NCBI GenBank assembly: GCA_019414515.1
Contig: DXLX01000008.1
Span: 1-21,280 of the forward strand
Direction of reading: 5' to 3'
Length of the DNA: 21,280 nucleotides
Source: Collinsella sp.
Lineage (GTDB): Bacteria; Actinomycetota; Coriobacteriia; Coriobacteriales; Coriobacteriaceae
Below the pieces are notes generated by a model. The model saw only the letters and a list, made by a program, of their open reading frames with translations, was not told the origin of the DNA and ran no database searches. Below are positions 14,379 through 21,247 of this stretch, in pieces. Position numbers and translations under genes: made by a program. Within the stretch, counting starts at the first letter, position 1. Every line of letters starts with the position of its first letter.

Positions 14379-14640
14379 CTGTCAAGAGCCACAATGGCCC
14401 CGCCGACCGCTTGCAATCGGTCGGCGGGGCCTGCCGTTAACCCGTCCCGGTCCGCCCCCGGCATGTCATCGACGCCTTCGGCTCAGTCTCATATCCGCGG
14501 ATACCGTTCTGTCGGCCCGCACTCCATTCCTTCGGCGGGGTTCCCCAAGTCTGTCGAGGCGCATGCGGAGGGCTCCGCGCGCACAGCGAAATAGGGGGTA
14601 TCCCCGAAGGCCGCCCGGCTCGCCGGGACGGGGGCTATGT
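14379..14640 (-). ncRNA. candidate IS bridge (guide) RNA region
   Basis: The 262 nt between the transposase stop and the right inverted repeat have no coding feature of their own but carry a row of hairpins. On plus-strand coordinates they are CCCGGC-TC-GCCGGG (14614-14627), GGGG-TAT-CCCC (14595-14605), GCGGA-GGGC-TCCGC (14565-14578), GGGGTTCCCC (14537-14546), TATCCGCGGATA (14492-14503) and a 14-bp stem at 14396-14431. IS110-family recombinases are known to use a bridge RNA from a non-coding end; in IS1111-type elements it lies downstream of the transposase. The exact RNA ends and fold are not determined. Confidence 0.45.
14396..14431 (-). terminator. 14-bp GC hairpin in the IS right end
   Basis: GGCCCCGCCGACCG (14396-14409) pairs perfectly with 14418-14431 around an 8-nt loop. 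On the transposase strand it is followed by ATTGTGG, so U-poor. It could end the transposase/bridge RNA transcript or be the 3' stem of the RNA itself. Confidence 0.5.
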
Positions 14641-15762
14641 CTATTCCGCGCCCTCCCGGCACATCATGCCGAGGGCCCAGAGCCACCTCACGAGCTCGGC
14701 CGCGGTGGCCGCGTTGGCCTTCGCCGCGGGCATGCCGCGGGCGAGCATCTCCTCGCGCCGCCGCAGGAGCCGCTCGGACCCCTTCCTCCCGTGCATCCTT
14801 ATCTCGAGGGGCACGCCCGTGTCCCTTGGCATGAGCTTCGGCTGGTGCCGTGCCGCGGCGTAGCACCATGAACCCTCAACGGCCAGCTTCCTCACGAGCG
14901 CGTTGCCCGCACCGCTGATGCCTCCGAGCCGCACGGAGTCGCCACTCGACCTCTGACTCGGCGCGAGGCCGAAATAGGCCGTGACCTGCCTTCCGGAACG
15001 GAACCTCGTGAAGTCGCCGACCTCGGCCGAGAAGGCTGCGGCCAGCGCGAAGGCGCAGCCCTTGATCGACTGGAGGGCGGCCACCTCCGCGGCGATCGGG
15101 CTGGCATCCACGGCGGCCCTGTACTCGGAGAGCAGGTCCGCCCGGGCCTCCGCCGCGGCCTCGACCTCGTTCCTCAGGGCGGCGAGCGTCCGAACCCCGC
15201 CATCGTCCTCCGGCCTGACCTTGTCGAGCCACCTCAGGAAGTCGTAGGTCCAGTACTTCCTCGGGTTGCCGGCGGGCGTGGTGCCGCCGTAGACGAACCC
15301 CCGCTTTGCGAGGAAGGCGAGCAGCCGCTGCTTGGCGGTCGCCAGGCGCGCGGTCGCCCCGTCGTAGGCGCCGGCGAGGTCCCTGATGCCTTCGACCTCG
15401 GGGGAGGGGACCCATACGGGGGAGATGTCGTGGGCGAGTATCGCCTTGGCCATCCTGGCGGCGTCGTTCCTGTCGTTCTTGGAGGCCGAGTCGGCGGCCG
15501 ACCTGGGGATCTTCGAGACCGCGGCGACGACGCACTCGACGCCGAGCCCGGCGAGCTCCCTTTGCGGGGCGAAGCCGAGGTAGCCGCTCTCGTAGGCCGC
15601 GAGCGACGGCCCGGGGAACCCATCCATCCACCCGGCGATCTCGCCCCAGGGGTTGCCGGGGAACCTCCTCGTCACGGCCTCGCCGGTGTCCGCGTCGAGG
15701 GCGCAGACGGTGGTCGACCTCAGGTGGACGTCCATCCCGAACGCGGTAGAATACTTTGGCAT
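14641..15762 (-). CDS. IS110-family transposase (DEDD recombinase)
   Basis: A 373-aa recombinase. The N-terminal RuvC-like DEDD domain shows D11 in GMDVH, E58 in AYESG, and D97/D100 in KNDRNDAARMA, spacing that closely matches known IS110 enzymes such as that of IS621. The C-terminal transposase_20 domain shows ALQSIKGCAFALA, VGDFTRFRSGRQVTAYFGL, and PSQRSSGDS with the catalytic-serine motif (S272/S273), then GISGAGNALVRKL. No frameshift or missing catalytic residue is seen, so it may be active. GGGAGG precedes the ATG at 15762 by 5 nt. Codon use (frequent AGG and GGG) differs from the neighbouring housekeeping genes. The enzyme is expected to form a circular intermediate and insert at an RNA-specified site. 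Confidence 0.95.
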   Translation of the reverse strand: MPKYSTAFGMDVHLRSTTVCALDADTGEAVTRRFPGNPWGEIAGWMDGFPGPSLAAYESGYLGFAPQRELAGLGVECVVAAVSKIPRSAADSASKNDRNDAARMAKAILAHDISPVWVPSPEVEGIRDLAGAYDGATARLATAKQRLLAFLAKRGFVYGGTTPAGNPRKYWTYDFLRWLDKVRPEDDGGVRTLAALRNEVEAAAEARADLLSEYRAAVDASPIAAEVAALQSIKGCAFALAAAFSAEVGDFTRFRSGRQVTAYFGLAPSQRSSGDSVRLGGISGAGNALVRKLAVEGSWCYAAARHQPKLMPRDTGVPLEIRMHGRKGSERLLRRREEMLARGMPAAKANAATAAELVRWLWALGMMCREGAE

Positions 15763-15872
15763 GGGAGCCTCCCAACCTCGTTGCGGCGCGGCTGCGCCTA
15801 TGGCACTTCAACATCATTGTCGCAGCCCCGACCCGCGGCCACGAGCGGGGGCTCCTATCTTTTTAGTGCCCT

Positions 15873-15886
15873 CGGATTGGGTCATA
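15873..15886. repeat. IS subterminal inverted repeat, left end
   Basis: CGGATTGGGTCATA, the inverted partner of 14365-14378. It lies 110 bp upstream of the transposase start; the intervening sequence has no gene. Confidence 0.8.
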
Positions 15887-15893
15887 GTGTCTG

Positions 15894-16088
15894 GCTTATG
15901 CTCAACCTGCGGCGCTGCCATCGTTGGTGCTGAGCGACTTGTTCCACGCCTCAAATTAGCCATCCTGGGTCCCCGGTGGTTGCGGTGGGCGTGTTTGGTT
16001 GGTGCCTGTTGATGGTTTGGGTATCGGGGAGGGCGGGCTCCGTTATAATCGCCTAGAACATTAAATGGAAACGGGACGGGAGCCATAT
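15894..16088 (+). promoter_or_regulatory. region between the IS and the UPF0371 gene with a -10 box
   Basis: A consensus TATAAT stands at 16044-16049, about 40 nt before the UPF0371 start; no good -35 is 16-18 bp upstream. The bases 15887-16012 also contain an open frame beginning VSGLCSTCGAAIVGAE, which resembles one CxxC knuckle of a zinc-ribbon protein but then loses the pattern. It may be the remnant of a gene disrupted near the IS. The missing 5' part of the amidohydrolase is not here. Confidence 0.45.
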
Positions 16089-17570
16089 ATGCGCCAGGGT
16101 TTCGACAACGCGAAGTATATCGAGCTGCAGGCTGCTCACATTAAGGAGCGCATCTCACAGTTTGGTGGCAAGCTCTATTTGGAGTTTGGCGGCAAGCTGT
16201 TCGATGACTATCATGCGAGCCGCGTGCTGCCGGGTTTTGAACCGGACAGCAAGTTCCGCATGCTCAAGAGCATCGCCGACGATGTCGAGGTTATCATCGC
16301 GATCAACGCGAACCACATCGAGAAAAACAAGGCTCGTGGTGACCTTGGCATTACCTATGACGAGGATGTGCTGCGCCTGGTTGACCTGTTCCGCGGCAAC
16401 GGCTTTGCCGTCGCGGCTGTGGTCATCACCCAGTACGCCGGCCAGCCTGCTGCCGATGTGTTCCGCAACCGCTTGAACGCGCTCGGTATTCCCGCCAAGC
16501 TGCACTATCCCATCGAGGGGTATCCGCACGATGTCGATCTGATCGTGTCCGACGATGGCTACGGCAAGAACGAGTTTGTCGAGACCACGCGTCCGCTCGT
16601 TGTCGTGACGGCACCCGGCCCCGGCTCGGGCAAGCTCGCTACTTGCCTCTCGCAGCTGTATCACGAGCATAAGCACGGTACCGCCGCCGGCTATGCCAAG
16701 TTCGAGACCTTCCCGGTCTGGAATCTTCCTCTGACGCATCCGGTCAATATTGCCTACGAGGCCGCCACGGCTGACCTCGACGACGCCAATATCATCGATT
16801 CGTTCCACCTTGAGGCCTACAACAAGACCACGGTCAACTACAACCGCGACGTCGAGGCCTTCCCGGTAGTCCGTGCCCTGATGGAAAAGATCCTGGGCAA
16901 GAGCCCCTACCAGAGCCCTACGGACATGGGCGTCAATATGGTCGGCTTTGCCATCACCGATGACGATGCCTGCCGCGACGCTTCCAAGATGGAGATTGTC
17001 CGCCGCTACTTTACCGCGGTCGAAAATGTGCGCCGTACCGGCGTGGGCGATGAGCAAGTCGACCGTCTCAAGATTATTATGAAGAAAGCCGGCATCGATA
17101 AGAACTACTCACCGGCGCGCTCGGCGGCCCTCACCAGGGAGCAACTGACGGGTGGTCCCGTGGGTGCCATGGTCATGCCCGATGGCTCCGTGGTGACCGG
17201 TAAGACCTCCACGCGCCTGGGCGCCGCAAGTTCGCTCATTATGAACGCCCTCAAGCACGTCTCGGGCGTCGACCTTGAGCTCGAGGTTATCAGCGATGAG
17301 GCGATCGAGCCCATCAGCAAGCTCAAGACGCATTTCCTGGGCAGCAAAAACCCGCGCCTCCACACCGACGAGACGCTTATGGCGCTGTCGATCACCTCGG
17401 CCACGAGTGAGACGGCCGCTCGCGTCCTTTCGGGCCTGGAGCAGCTGCGCGGTTGCGATGCCTTCTTTAGCGTGATTATCTCGCCGACGGACGAGACGGT
17501 ACTGCGCAAACTGGGTATCAACGTGTGCTGCGAGCCCAAGTTTGAGCGCCGCGGTTTCTTCCATCGCTAA
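16089..17570 (+). CDS. UPF0371 / DUF1846 family protein
   Basis: A 493-aa protein of the DUF1846 (UPF0371) family, whose biochemical role is not established. It starts MRQGFDNAKYIELQAAHIKE and has the conserved LYLEFGGKLFDDYHASRVLPGF near 30-55. Also seen are AINANHIEKNKARGDLGITYD, VVTAPGPGSGKLATCLSQ near 180-197 (a glycine-rich, P-loop-like turn), FHLEAYNKTTVNYNRDVEAFP and NMVGFAITDD. The length and these blocks are typical of the family. The ATG at 16089 is chosen because GGGAG lies 8 nt upstream; an ATG at 16065 is also in frame but has no site. It is monocistronic, with a terminator directly after. It reads away from the IS and seems intact. Confidence 0.88.
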   Translation: MRQGFDNAKYIELQAAHIKERISQFGGKLYLEFGGKLFDDYHASRVLPGFEPDSKFRMLKSIADDVEVIIAINANHIEKNKARGDLGITYDEDVLRLVDLFRGNGFAVAAVVITQYAGQPAADVFRNRLNALGIPAKLHYPIEGYPHDVDLIVSDDGYGKNEFVETTRPLVVVTAPGPGSGKLATCLSQLYHEHKHGTAAGYAKFETFPVWNLPLTHPVNIAYEAATADLDDANIIDSFHLEAYNKTTVNYNRDVEAFPVVRALMEKILGKSPYQSPTDMGVNMVGFAITDDDACRDASKMEIVRRYFTAVENVRRTGVGDEQVDRLKIIMKKAGIDKNYSPARSAALTREQLTGGPVGAMVMPDGSVVTGKTSTRLGAASSLIMNALKHVSGVDLELEVISDEAIEPISKLKTHFLGSKNPRLHTDETLMALSITSATSETAARVLSGLEQLRGCDAFFSVIISPTDETVLRKLGINVCCEPKFERRGFFHR

Positions 17571-17604
17571 GTTTGAAGCACCGCGGTAATTGCATTGCAT
17601 TTTG

Positions 17605-17637
17605 GCCGTATCGGGTTAGCGCCCGGTACGGCTTTTT
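17605..17637 (+). terminator. intrinsic terminator after the UPF0371 gene
   Basis: GCCGTATCGGG (17605-17615) pairs with CCCGGTACGGC (17622-17632), 11 bp with one G-U pair and a 6-nt loop, followed by TTTTT. A canonical Rho-independent terminator, 34 nt past the stop. Confidence 0.9.
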
Positions 17638-17826
17638 GATCAATAAAGCGCCTATTTCGGCGAAAAATAGCTGTTTACCTGCCTAGAAACAATTTGAGCG
17701 GTATACAATAACCGTAACTGTTTCATCCTTAGCGGGATGCCGCATGATGGATATTACCTGCCATCGTGAGGTGTGTCGGTCGCGCACGGCGCGTTAGATG
17801 CTCGTGCTCGGTTTGAGGAGGCTGCT
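17638..17826 (+). promoter_or_regulatory. promoter and leader of the winged-helix gene
   Basis: TATACAAT at about 17702-17709 is a plausible -10; no clear -35. Transcription from there would give a leader of about 110 nt containing CATCC-TTAGC-GGGATG and an 8-bp hairpin CATGATGG/CCATCGTG (17743-17750 with 17761-17768, 10-nt loop). AGGAGG precedes the gene by 6 nt. No known riboswitch was recognised. Confidence 0.4.
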
Positions 17827-18165
17827 ATGGCGGGCAAGGGTCGTGCGAGTGTCAACGATATGAAGCGTGTCGAGGTGCTGGTGTTGATGGAGATCGACCA
17901 GCAAACCGAAGACAATGGCGGGCCGTATGGTTTCTCGCGCAAAACGCTTGCCGAGCGCGTGGGGGTTTCGCCGTATCGTGTCCGCGCCGCAATCGATCGC
18001 TTGGATTCCGAAGGCATGATTGATGTCGTCTCGCGTTATAGCGACGACGGCGGTCAGCTTGCAAATGGCATTTGCCTCACCGAACGTGGCGAGTGGTATC
18101 TTGAGGGCGTCCGTACCGGCATGCTCGTTCAAGAAATGCTTGAGGACGAGGTTTCTGATCGATAG
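17827..18165 (+). CDS. winged-helix DNA-binding protein, putative regulator
   Basis: A 112-aa basic/acidic protein with a winged helix-turn-helix. A first helix (VNDMKRVEVLVLMEI) is followed by FSRKTLAERVGVSPYRVRAAIDRLDSEGMIDVV (about 38-70), which has the classical turn and recognition helix, then a wing and a C-terminal acidic helix (QEMLEDEVSDR). This looks MarR/GntR-like in fold, with no effector domain, but no family symbol can be given. The ATG at 17827 has an ideal AGGAGG 6 nt upstream; the frame is open to an ATG at 17773 that lacks one. It is monocistronic, between two terminators. The target genes are unknown, and binding to its own leader is possible. Confidence 0.75.
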   Translation: MAGKGRASVNDMKRVEVLVLMEIDQQTEDNGGPYGFSRKTLAERVGVSPYRVRAAIDRLDSEGMIDVVSRYSDDGGQLANGICLTERGEWYLEGVRTGMLVQEMLEDEVSDR

Positions 18166-18189
18166 CAGCATGTAACCCTTGCCACAGCG

Positions 18190-18218
18190 ACGCCGCCTGG
18201 GAAACCGGGCGGCGTTTT
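18190..18218 (+). terminator. intrinsic terminator after the winged-helix gene
   Basis: ACGCCGCCTGG (18190-18200), GAAA tetraloop, CCGGGCGGCGT (18205-18215), 11 bp with one G-U pair, then TTTTG. A strong Rho-independent terminator. Confidence 0.9.
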
Positions 18219-18256
18219 GTTTCAAGATTGAGAAATGCAATCGCACGCGAGAAAAA

Positions 18257-18285
18257 TTGCGAACGGTCCGCGGCGCGAGTATTAC
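18257..18285 (+). promoter_or_regulatory. predicted promoter of pyrG
   Basis: TTGCGA (18257-18262) and TATTAC (18280-18285) with a 17-bp spacer, each 4 of 6 to the consensus. It is 58 bp before the pyrG start and directly after a terminator. Confidence 0.45.
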
Positions 18286-18343
18286 AATGAAGACCCGTAA
18301 GATGTGGATAAACAACTTCTACGGGAAGCGCAGGTAACTCAAT

Positions 18344-20005
18344 ATGACCAAGCATGTGTTCGTAACCGGTGGCGTGGTTTCGTCCCTGGGCAAGGGTATC
18401 ACCGCGGCCTCGCTGGGCCGTCTGCTCAAGTCGCGTGGCTACAAAGTAACGATGCAGAAGGCCGACCCGTATCTGAACGTCGACCCCGGTACCATGAGCC
18501 CCTTCCAGCATGGTGAGGTCTTCGTTACCGAGGATGGTTACGAGTCCGACCTGGACCTGGGTCATTACGAGCGCTTTATTGATGAGAACCTGACCCGCGA
18601 TTCCAACTTTACGACCGGCGCCATCTATAAGAGCTTGATCGCCCGCGAGCGTCGCGGCGACTTTTTGGGCGGTACCGTGCAGGTGATTCCTCACGTCACC
18701 AATGCCATTAAGGACAAGTTCCGCCGCATCGAGGAGCAGACCGGCTCCGATGTAGTCATCACCGAGCTGGGCGGCACGATCGGCGACATCGAGTCGCAGC
18801 CGTTTGTCGAGGCCATCCGCCAGTACCGCAAGGAGGCCGGCCCCGAGAACGTCTGCTACATCCACGTGTCGCTCGTTCCCTATATCGCCGCCGCCCACGA
18901 GGTCAAGACCAAGCCCACGCAGCATTCCGTCAAGGAGCTCCGCAGCTTTGGCATCCAGCCCGATATCATCGTGCTGCGCTCCGACCACCATATCGATGAC
19001 GCTATCCGCGGAAAGATCGCAAGCTTCTGCGACGTCGACACCGATTGCGTCTTTACCAACGAGGACTGCGCGAGCATTTACGATGTTCCGCAGCTGCTTG
19101 CCGAGCAGGACTTTGACCTGCGCATTTGCGAACGCCTGGGTCTGGATCCGCGTGAGCGCGACATGAGCGAGTGGAACGAGTTCCTGCGCAAACAGAATCA
19201 CGCCAACCATCACGCCGACAAGGTGAAGATCGCCGTCGTGGGTAAGTACACGCAGCTGCCCGATGCGTACCTGTCGGTTATCGAGGCCCTGCACCATGCG
19301 GGCGTCTTCTACGATCGCCATGTGGACGTCCAGCTGGTCGACGGCGAGAGCCTCGACGAGCAGAATGTCTCCGAGGTTTTGGGCGACGCCTCGGGCATCC
19401 TGGTCCCCGGCGGCTTTGGCAAGCGCGCCCTGGAGGGCAAGATCCTCGCGGCCGAGTTTGCCCGTGAGCACAAGATTCCGTATCTGGGCATTTGCCTGGG
19501 TATGCAGGTGGCCGTGTGCGAGTTCGCCCGCAACGTCGTCGGCCTTGCCGGCGCCAGCTCCTCCGAGTTCGATCCGGACGGCCCGTTTAGCGTCATCGAT
19601 CTGATGAGCTCGCAGGAGGACGTGACCGAGAAGGGCGGCACCATGCGCCTGGGCGCCTATCCGTGCAAGCTCGCCGCCGATACCCTTGCTCGCGAGGCAT
19701 ATGGCGAGGAGCTCGTCTACGAGCGTCACCGTCACCGCTTTGAGTTCAACAACGCCTTCCGTGACCAGCTCGAGGACGCCGGTTTGGTTATCTCGGGTCT
19801 GTCACCCGACGAGCGCCTGGTCGAGATGGTCGAGCTGCCGCGCGACGTGCATCCGTGGTATGTGGCAACCCAGGCTCATCCCGAGTTCAAGAGCCGCCCG
19901 ACCAACCCGCAGCCGCTGTTCCGCGAGTTCGTGCGCGCTTCGATCGGCCAGCACGAGGGTGTCGACCGTCTGCAGGTGACGCCCATGAACCTCGCTACGG
20001 ACTAA
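18344..20005 (+). CDS. pyrG: CTP synthase
   Basis: A 553-aa enzyme that makes CTP from UTP, ATP and glutamine, the last step of de novo pyrimidine nucleotide synthesis. The synthetase domain (about 1-265) starts with KHVFVTGGVVSSLGKGITAAS (P-loop) and has KADPYLNVDPGTMSP, ELGGTIGDIES and KTKPTQHSV. The class I glutaminase domain (about 285-540) has VPGGFGKRA, the nucleophile in GICLGMQ, and the HPEF His-Glu pair. The length is normal. The ATG at 18344 has only a weak AGG upstream. It is 2 nt from xerD, so the two are probably co-transcribed. Confidence 0.98.
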   Translation: MTKHVFVTGGVVSSLGKGITAASLGRLLKSRGYKVTMQKADPYLNVDPGTMSPFQHGEVFVTEDGYESDLDLGHYERFIDENLTRDSNFTTGAIYKSLIARERRGDFLGGTVQVIPHVTNAIKDKFRRIEEQTGSDVVITELGGTIGDIESQPFVEAIRQYRKEAGPENVCYIHVSLVPYIAAAHEVKTKPTQHSVKELRSFGIQPDIIVLRSDHHIDDAIRGKIASFCDVDTDCVFTNEDCASIYDVPQLLAEQDFDLRICERLGLDPRERDMSEWNEFLRKQNHANHHADKVKIAVVGKYTQLPDAYLSVIEALHHAGVFYDRHVDVQLVDGESLDEQNVSEVLGDASGILVPGGFGKRALEGKILAAEFAREHKIPYLGICLGMQVAVCEFARNVVGLAGASSSEFDPDGPFSVIDLMSSQEDVTEKGGTMRLGAYPCKLAADTLAREAYGEELVYERHRHRFEFNNAFRDQLEDAGLVISGLSPDERLVEMVELPRDVHPWYVATQAHPEFKSRPTNPQPLFREFVRASIGQHEGVDRLQVTPMNLATD

Positions 20006-20007
20006 GG

Positions 20008-20949
20008 GTGCCGGCGAATAAGGAACATACCGAAGCTACTCCCTCGTCGCTCGCCGTGGCGGCGGGGGAGTATCTCGATTACCTCGCGGTCGAGCGGGGT
20101 TTGGCGCGCAACACGATTGCGGCCTATCGTCGTGACCTGACGACGTACTGCGCCTATCTGGAGCGGGCGGGTATTGTGTCTTTTGAAGAGGTGACCCGTC
20201 AGGTCGTGGAGGGCTTTGTTGCCGACCGTCGCGATGGGGGCTATTCCGATGCCTCGGTGGAGCGTGCGCTTGCGGCCGTGAAGGGCCTGCATGCCTTTTT
20301 GGTGCGCGATGGGGCTGTAGCCCAAAATCCAACGGCGGCGTTGCGCCTGCCTAAAAAGGCTGAGCGTTTGCCGGAGTATCTATCGGTGGAGGATGTCTCG
20401 GCTCTGCTCGATCAAGACTTCCCCGAGGGCGAGATGGGCTTGCGCGACCATGCCATCTTGGAAGTGCTCTACGGATGCGGTTTGCGTGTGAGCGAGTTGG
20501 TGGGGCTCGATGTGGGCGATATCCATATTGACGATGGCTTTGTACTCGTTCGCGGTAAGGGCTCAAAGGAACGCCTGTCCCCGCTGGTGGGAAGCGCGGC
20601 GCGAGCTCTGATGCTCTATGTAACTGAGGGACGTTCTCGCTTGGCGGCCCATGCCCGCGGAACCGAGACCTCGGCGGTCTTTTTAAATAAGAACGGACGT
20701 CGCCTGTCGCGCCAGGCCGTGCATGCGATATGTGAGCGCTACGGGCGCCAGGTGGGGCTGGTGGGACTCCATCCCCACACGCTGCGTCACTCCTTTGCTA
20801 CCCATATGCTTGCGGGCGGCGCAGACCTCCGTGTGCTACAGGAGATCTTGGGACATGCCGATATATCGACCACGCAGGTCTACACGCATGTCGATCGTAC
20901 GCAACTGACCGAGGTCTATCTGGCGGCGCACCCGCTGGCGCATCGTTAA
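20008..20949 (+). CDS. xerD: tyrosine recombinase XerD (chromosome dimer resolution)
   Basis: A 313-aa tyrosine recombinase that, with XerC, resolves chromosome dimers at dif. The SAM-like N-terminal core-binding domain (about 15-105) is followed by the catalytic domain, with R160 in GCGLRVSEL, K184 in GKGSK, H257 and R260 in HTLRHSFATH, H283 in LGHADISTTQ, and the nucleophile Y292. All catalytic residues are present. The GTG at 20008, 2 nt after the pyrG stop, is the best start; the frame is open further upstream only because it overlaps pyrG. XerD rather than XerC is inferred from overall similarity and context; it could also be a XerA-type single recombinase. Confidence 0.9.
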   Translation: MPANKEHTEATPSSLAVAAGEYLDYLAVERGLARNTIAAYRRDLTTYCAYLERAGIVSFEEVTRQVVEGFVADRRDGGYSDASVERALAAVKGLHAFLVRDGAVAQNPTAALRLPKKAERLPEYLSVEDVSALLDQDFPEGEMGLRDHAILEVLYGCGLRVSELVGLDVGDIHIDDGFVLVRGKGSKERLSPLVGSAARALMLYVTEGRSRLAAHARGTETSAVFLNKNGRRLSRQAVHAICERYGRQVGLVGLHPHTLRHSFATHMLAGGADLRVLQEILGHADISTTQVYTHVDRTQLTEVYLAAHPLAHR

Positions 20950-20982
20950 CTCATCGCTGACCTGCAAATTTATAGGTATTTG

Positions 20983-21052
20983 GGGACGGGCCCCAGATTG
21001 CCACGGCGTGCTTTTGCGCGCGCATGGGCAATCTGGGGCCCGTCCCATTTTT
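20983..21052 (+). terminator. intrinsic terminator after xerD
   Basis: A perfect 20-bp stem (GGGACGGGCCCCAGATTGCC, 20983-21002, with 21027-21046), 24-nt loop, then ATTTTT (21047-21052). Ends the pyrG-xerD unit. Confidence 0.9.
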
Positions 21053-21144
21053 CGCCACTTGGCGTCGCGGTGGTGGGCCGCACGTGCCTTGGGTGGGGGA
21101 GTTTGGGGGCGATGTGAACGGCATGTAAAGGGACGTAAAAATCG

Positions 21145-21164
21145 CCTCAAGGTCAACTTGAAGG
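21145..21164. promoter_or_regulatory. MerR-type operator-like dyad (weak)
   Basis: CCTCAAG-GTCAA-CTTGAAGG is an imperfect dyad, one mismatch away from the CCTCAAG/CTTGAGG arms seen in several MerR-family operators. The spacing (5 nt) is not exactly that of the known SoxR site, and no gene nearby confirms it. Confidence 0.2.
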
Positions 21165-21173
21165 TTGAGGTTG

Positions 21174-21207
21174 AACGGCGGGGTGCCACAGGTGGCATCC
21201 CGCCGTT
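21174..21207. repeat. 16-bp hairpin, short loop
   Basis: AACGGCGGGGTGCCAC (21174-21189) pairs with GTGGCATCCCGCCGTT (21192-21207), one G-U pair, over a 2-nt loop in DNA. No T-tract follows, so it is a structured intergenic element or leader hairpin, not a clear terminator. Confidence 0.6.
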
Positions 21208-21214
21208 GCTGTAA

Positions 21215-21247
21215 ACACAACATATTGTGTTTTCGAACATATGCTCG
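21215..21247 (+). promoter_or_regulatory. adjacent NrdR-box-like and LexA-box-like sites
   Basis: ACACAACATATTGTGT (21215-21230) agrees with the NrdR box consensus (acaCwAtATaTwGtgt) at all but one position. Four bases on, CGAACATATGCTCG (21234-21247) is one base off the Gram-positive LexA box CGAACRNRYGTTYG. Both lie at the window edge, before a gene outside it. nrdR, lexA or a ribonucleotide reductase gene would be natural targets, but this is inference. Confidence 0.5.

Larger units (their letters stand above)
14362..15893 (-). mobile_element. IS110-family insertion sequence, IS1111-type organisation
   Basis: About 1.53 kb with one transposase and 14-bp inverted repeats, TATGACCCAATCCG at 14365-14378 and its complement at 15873-15886. 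Subterminal inverted repeats plus a long non-coding stretch downstream of the transposase are traits of the IS1111 subgroup; the IS110 subgroup usually lacks such repeats and has its RNA upstream. The exact outer ends are estimated, assuming about 3 bp outside the right repeat and about 7 bp outside the left one, as in other IS1111 members. No target duplication is expected for this family. Confidence 0.75.

Noticed and set aside
14364..14464. Amidohydrolase start at the ATG at 14464
   Set aside because: These codons translate the IS non-coding end, including the hairpin at 14396-14431; they show no family similarity, so the open frame is accidental.
18077..19735. 552-aa minus-strand open frame opposite pyrG
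   Set aside because: Antisense shadow of pyrG with no recognisable domain; it also crosses the terminator and promoter of neighbouring units.
19855..20007. Longer xerD start inside pyrG
   Set aside because: The extra residues lie entirely within pyrG and are not recombinase-like; the GTG directly after the pyrG stop gives the usual N-terminus.
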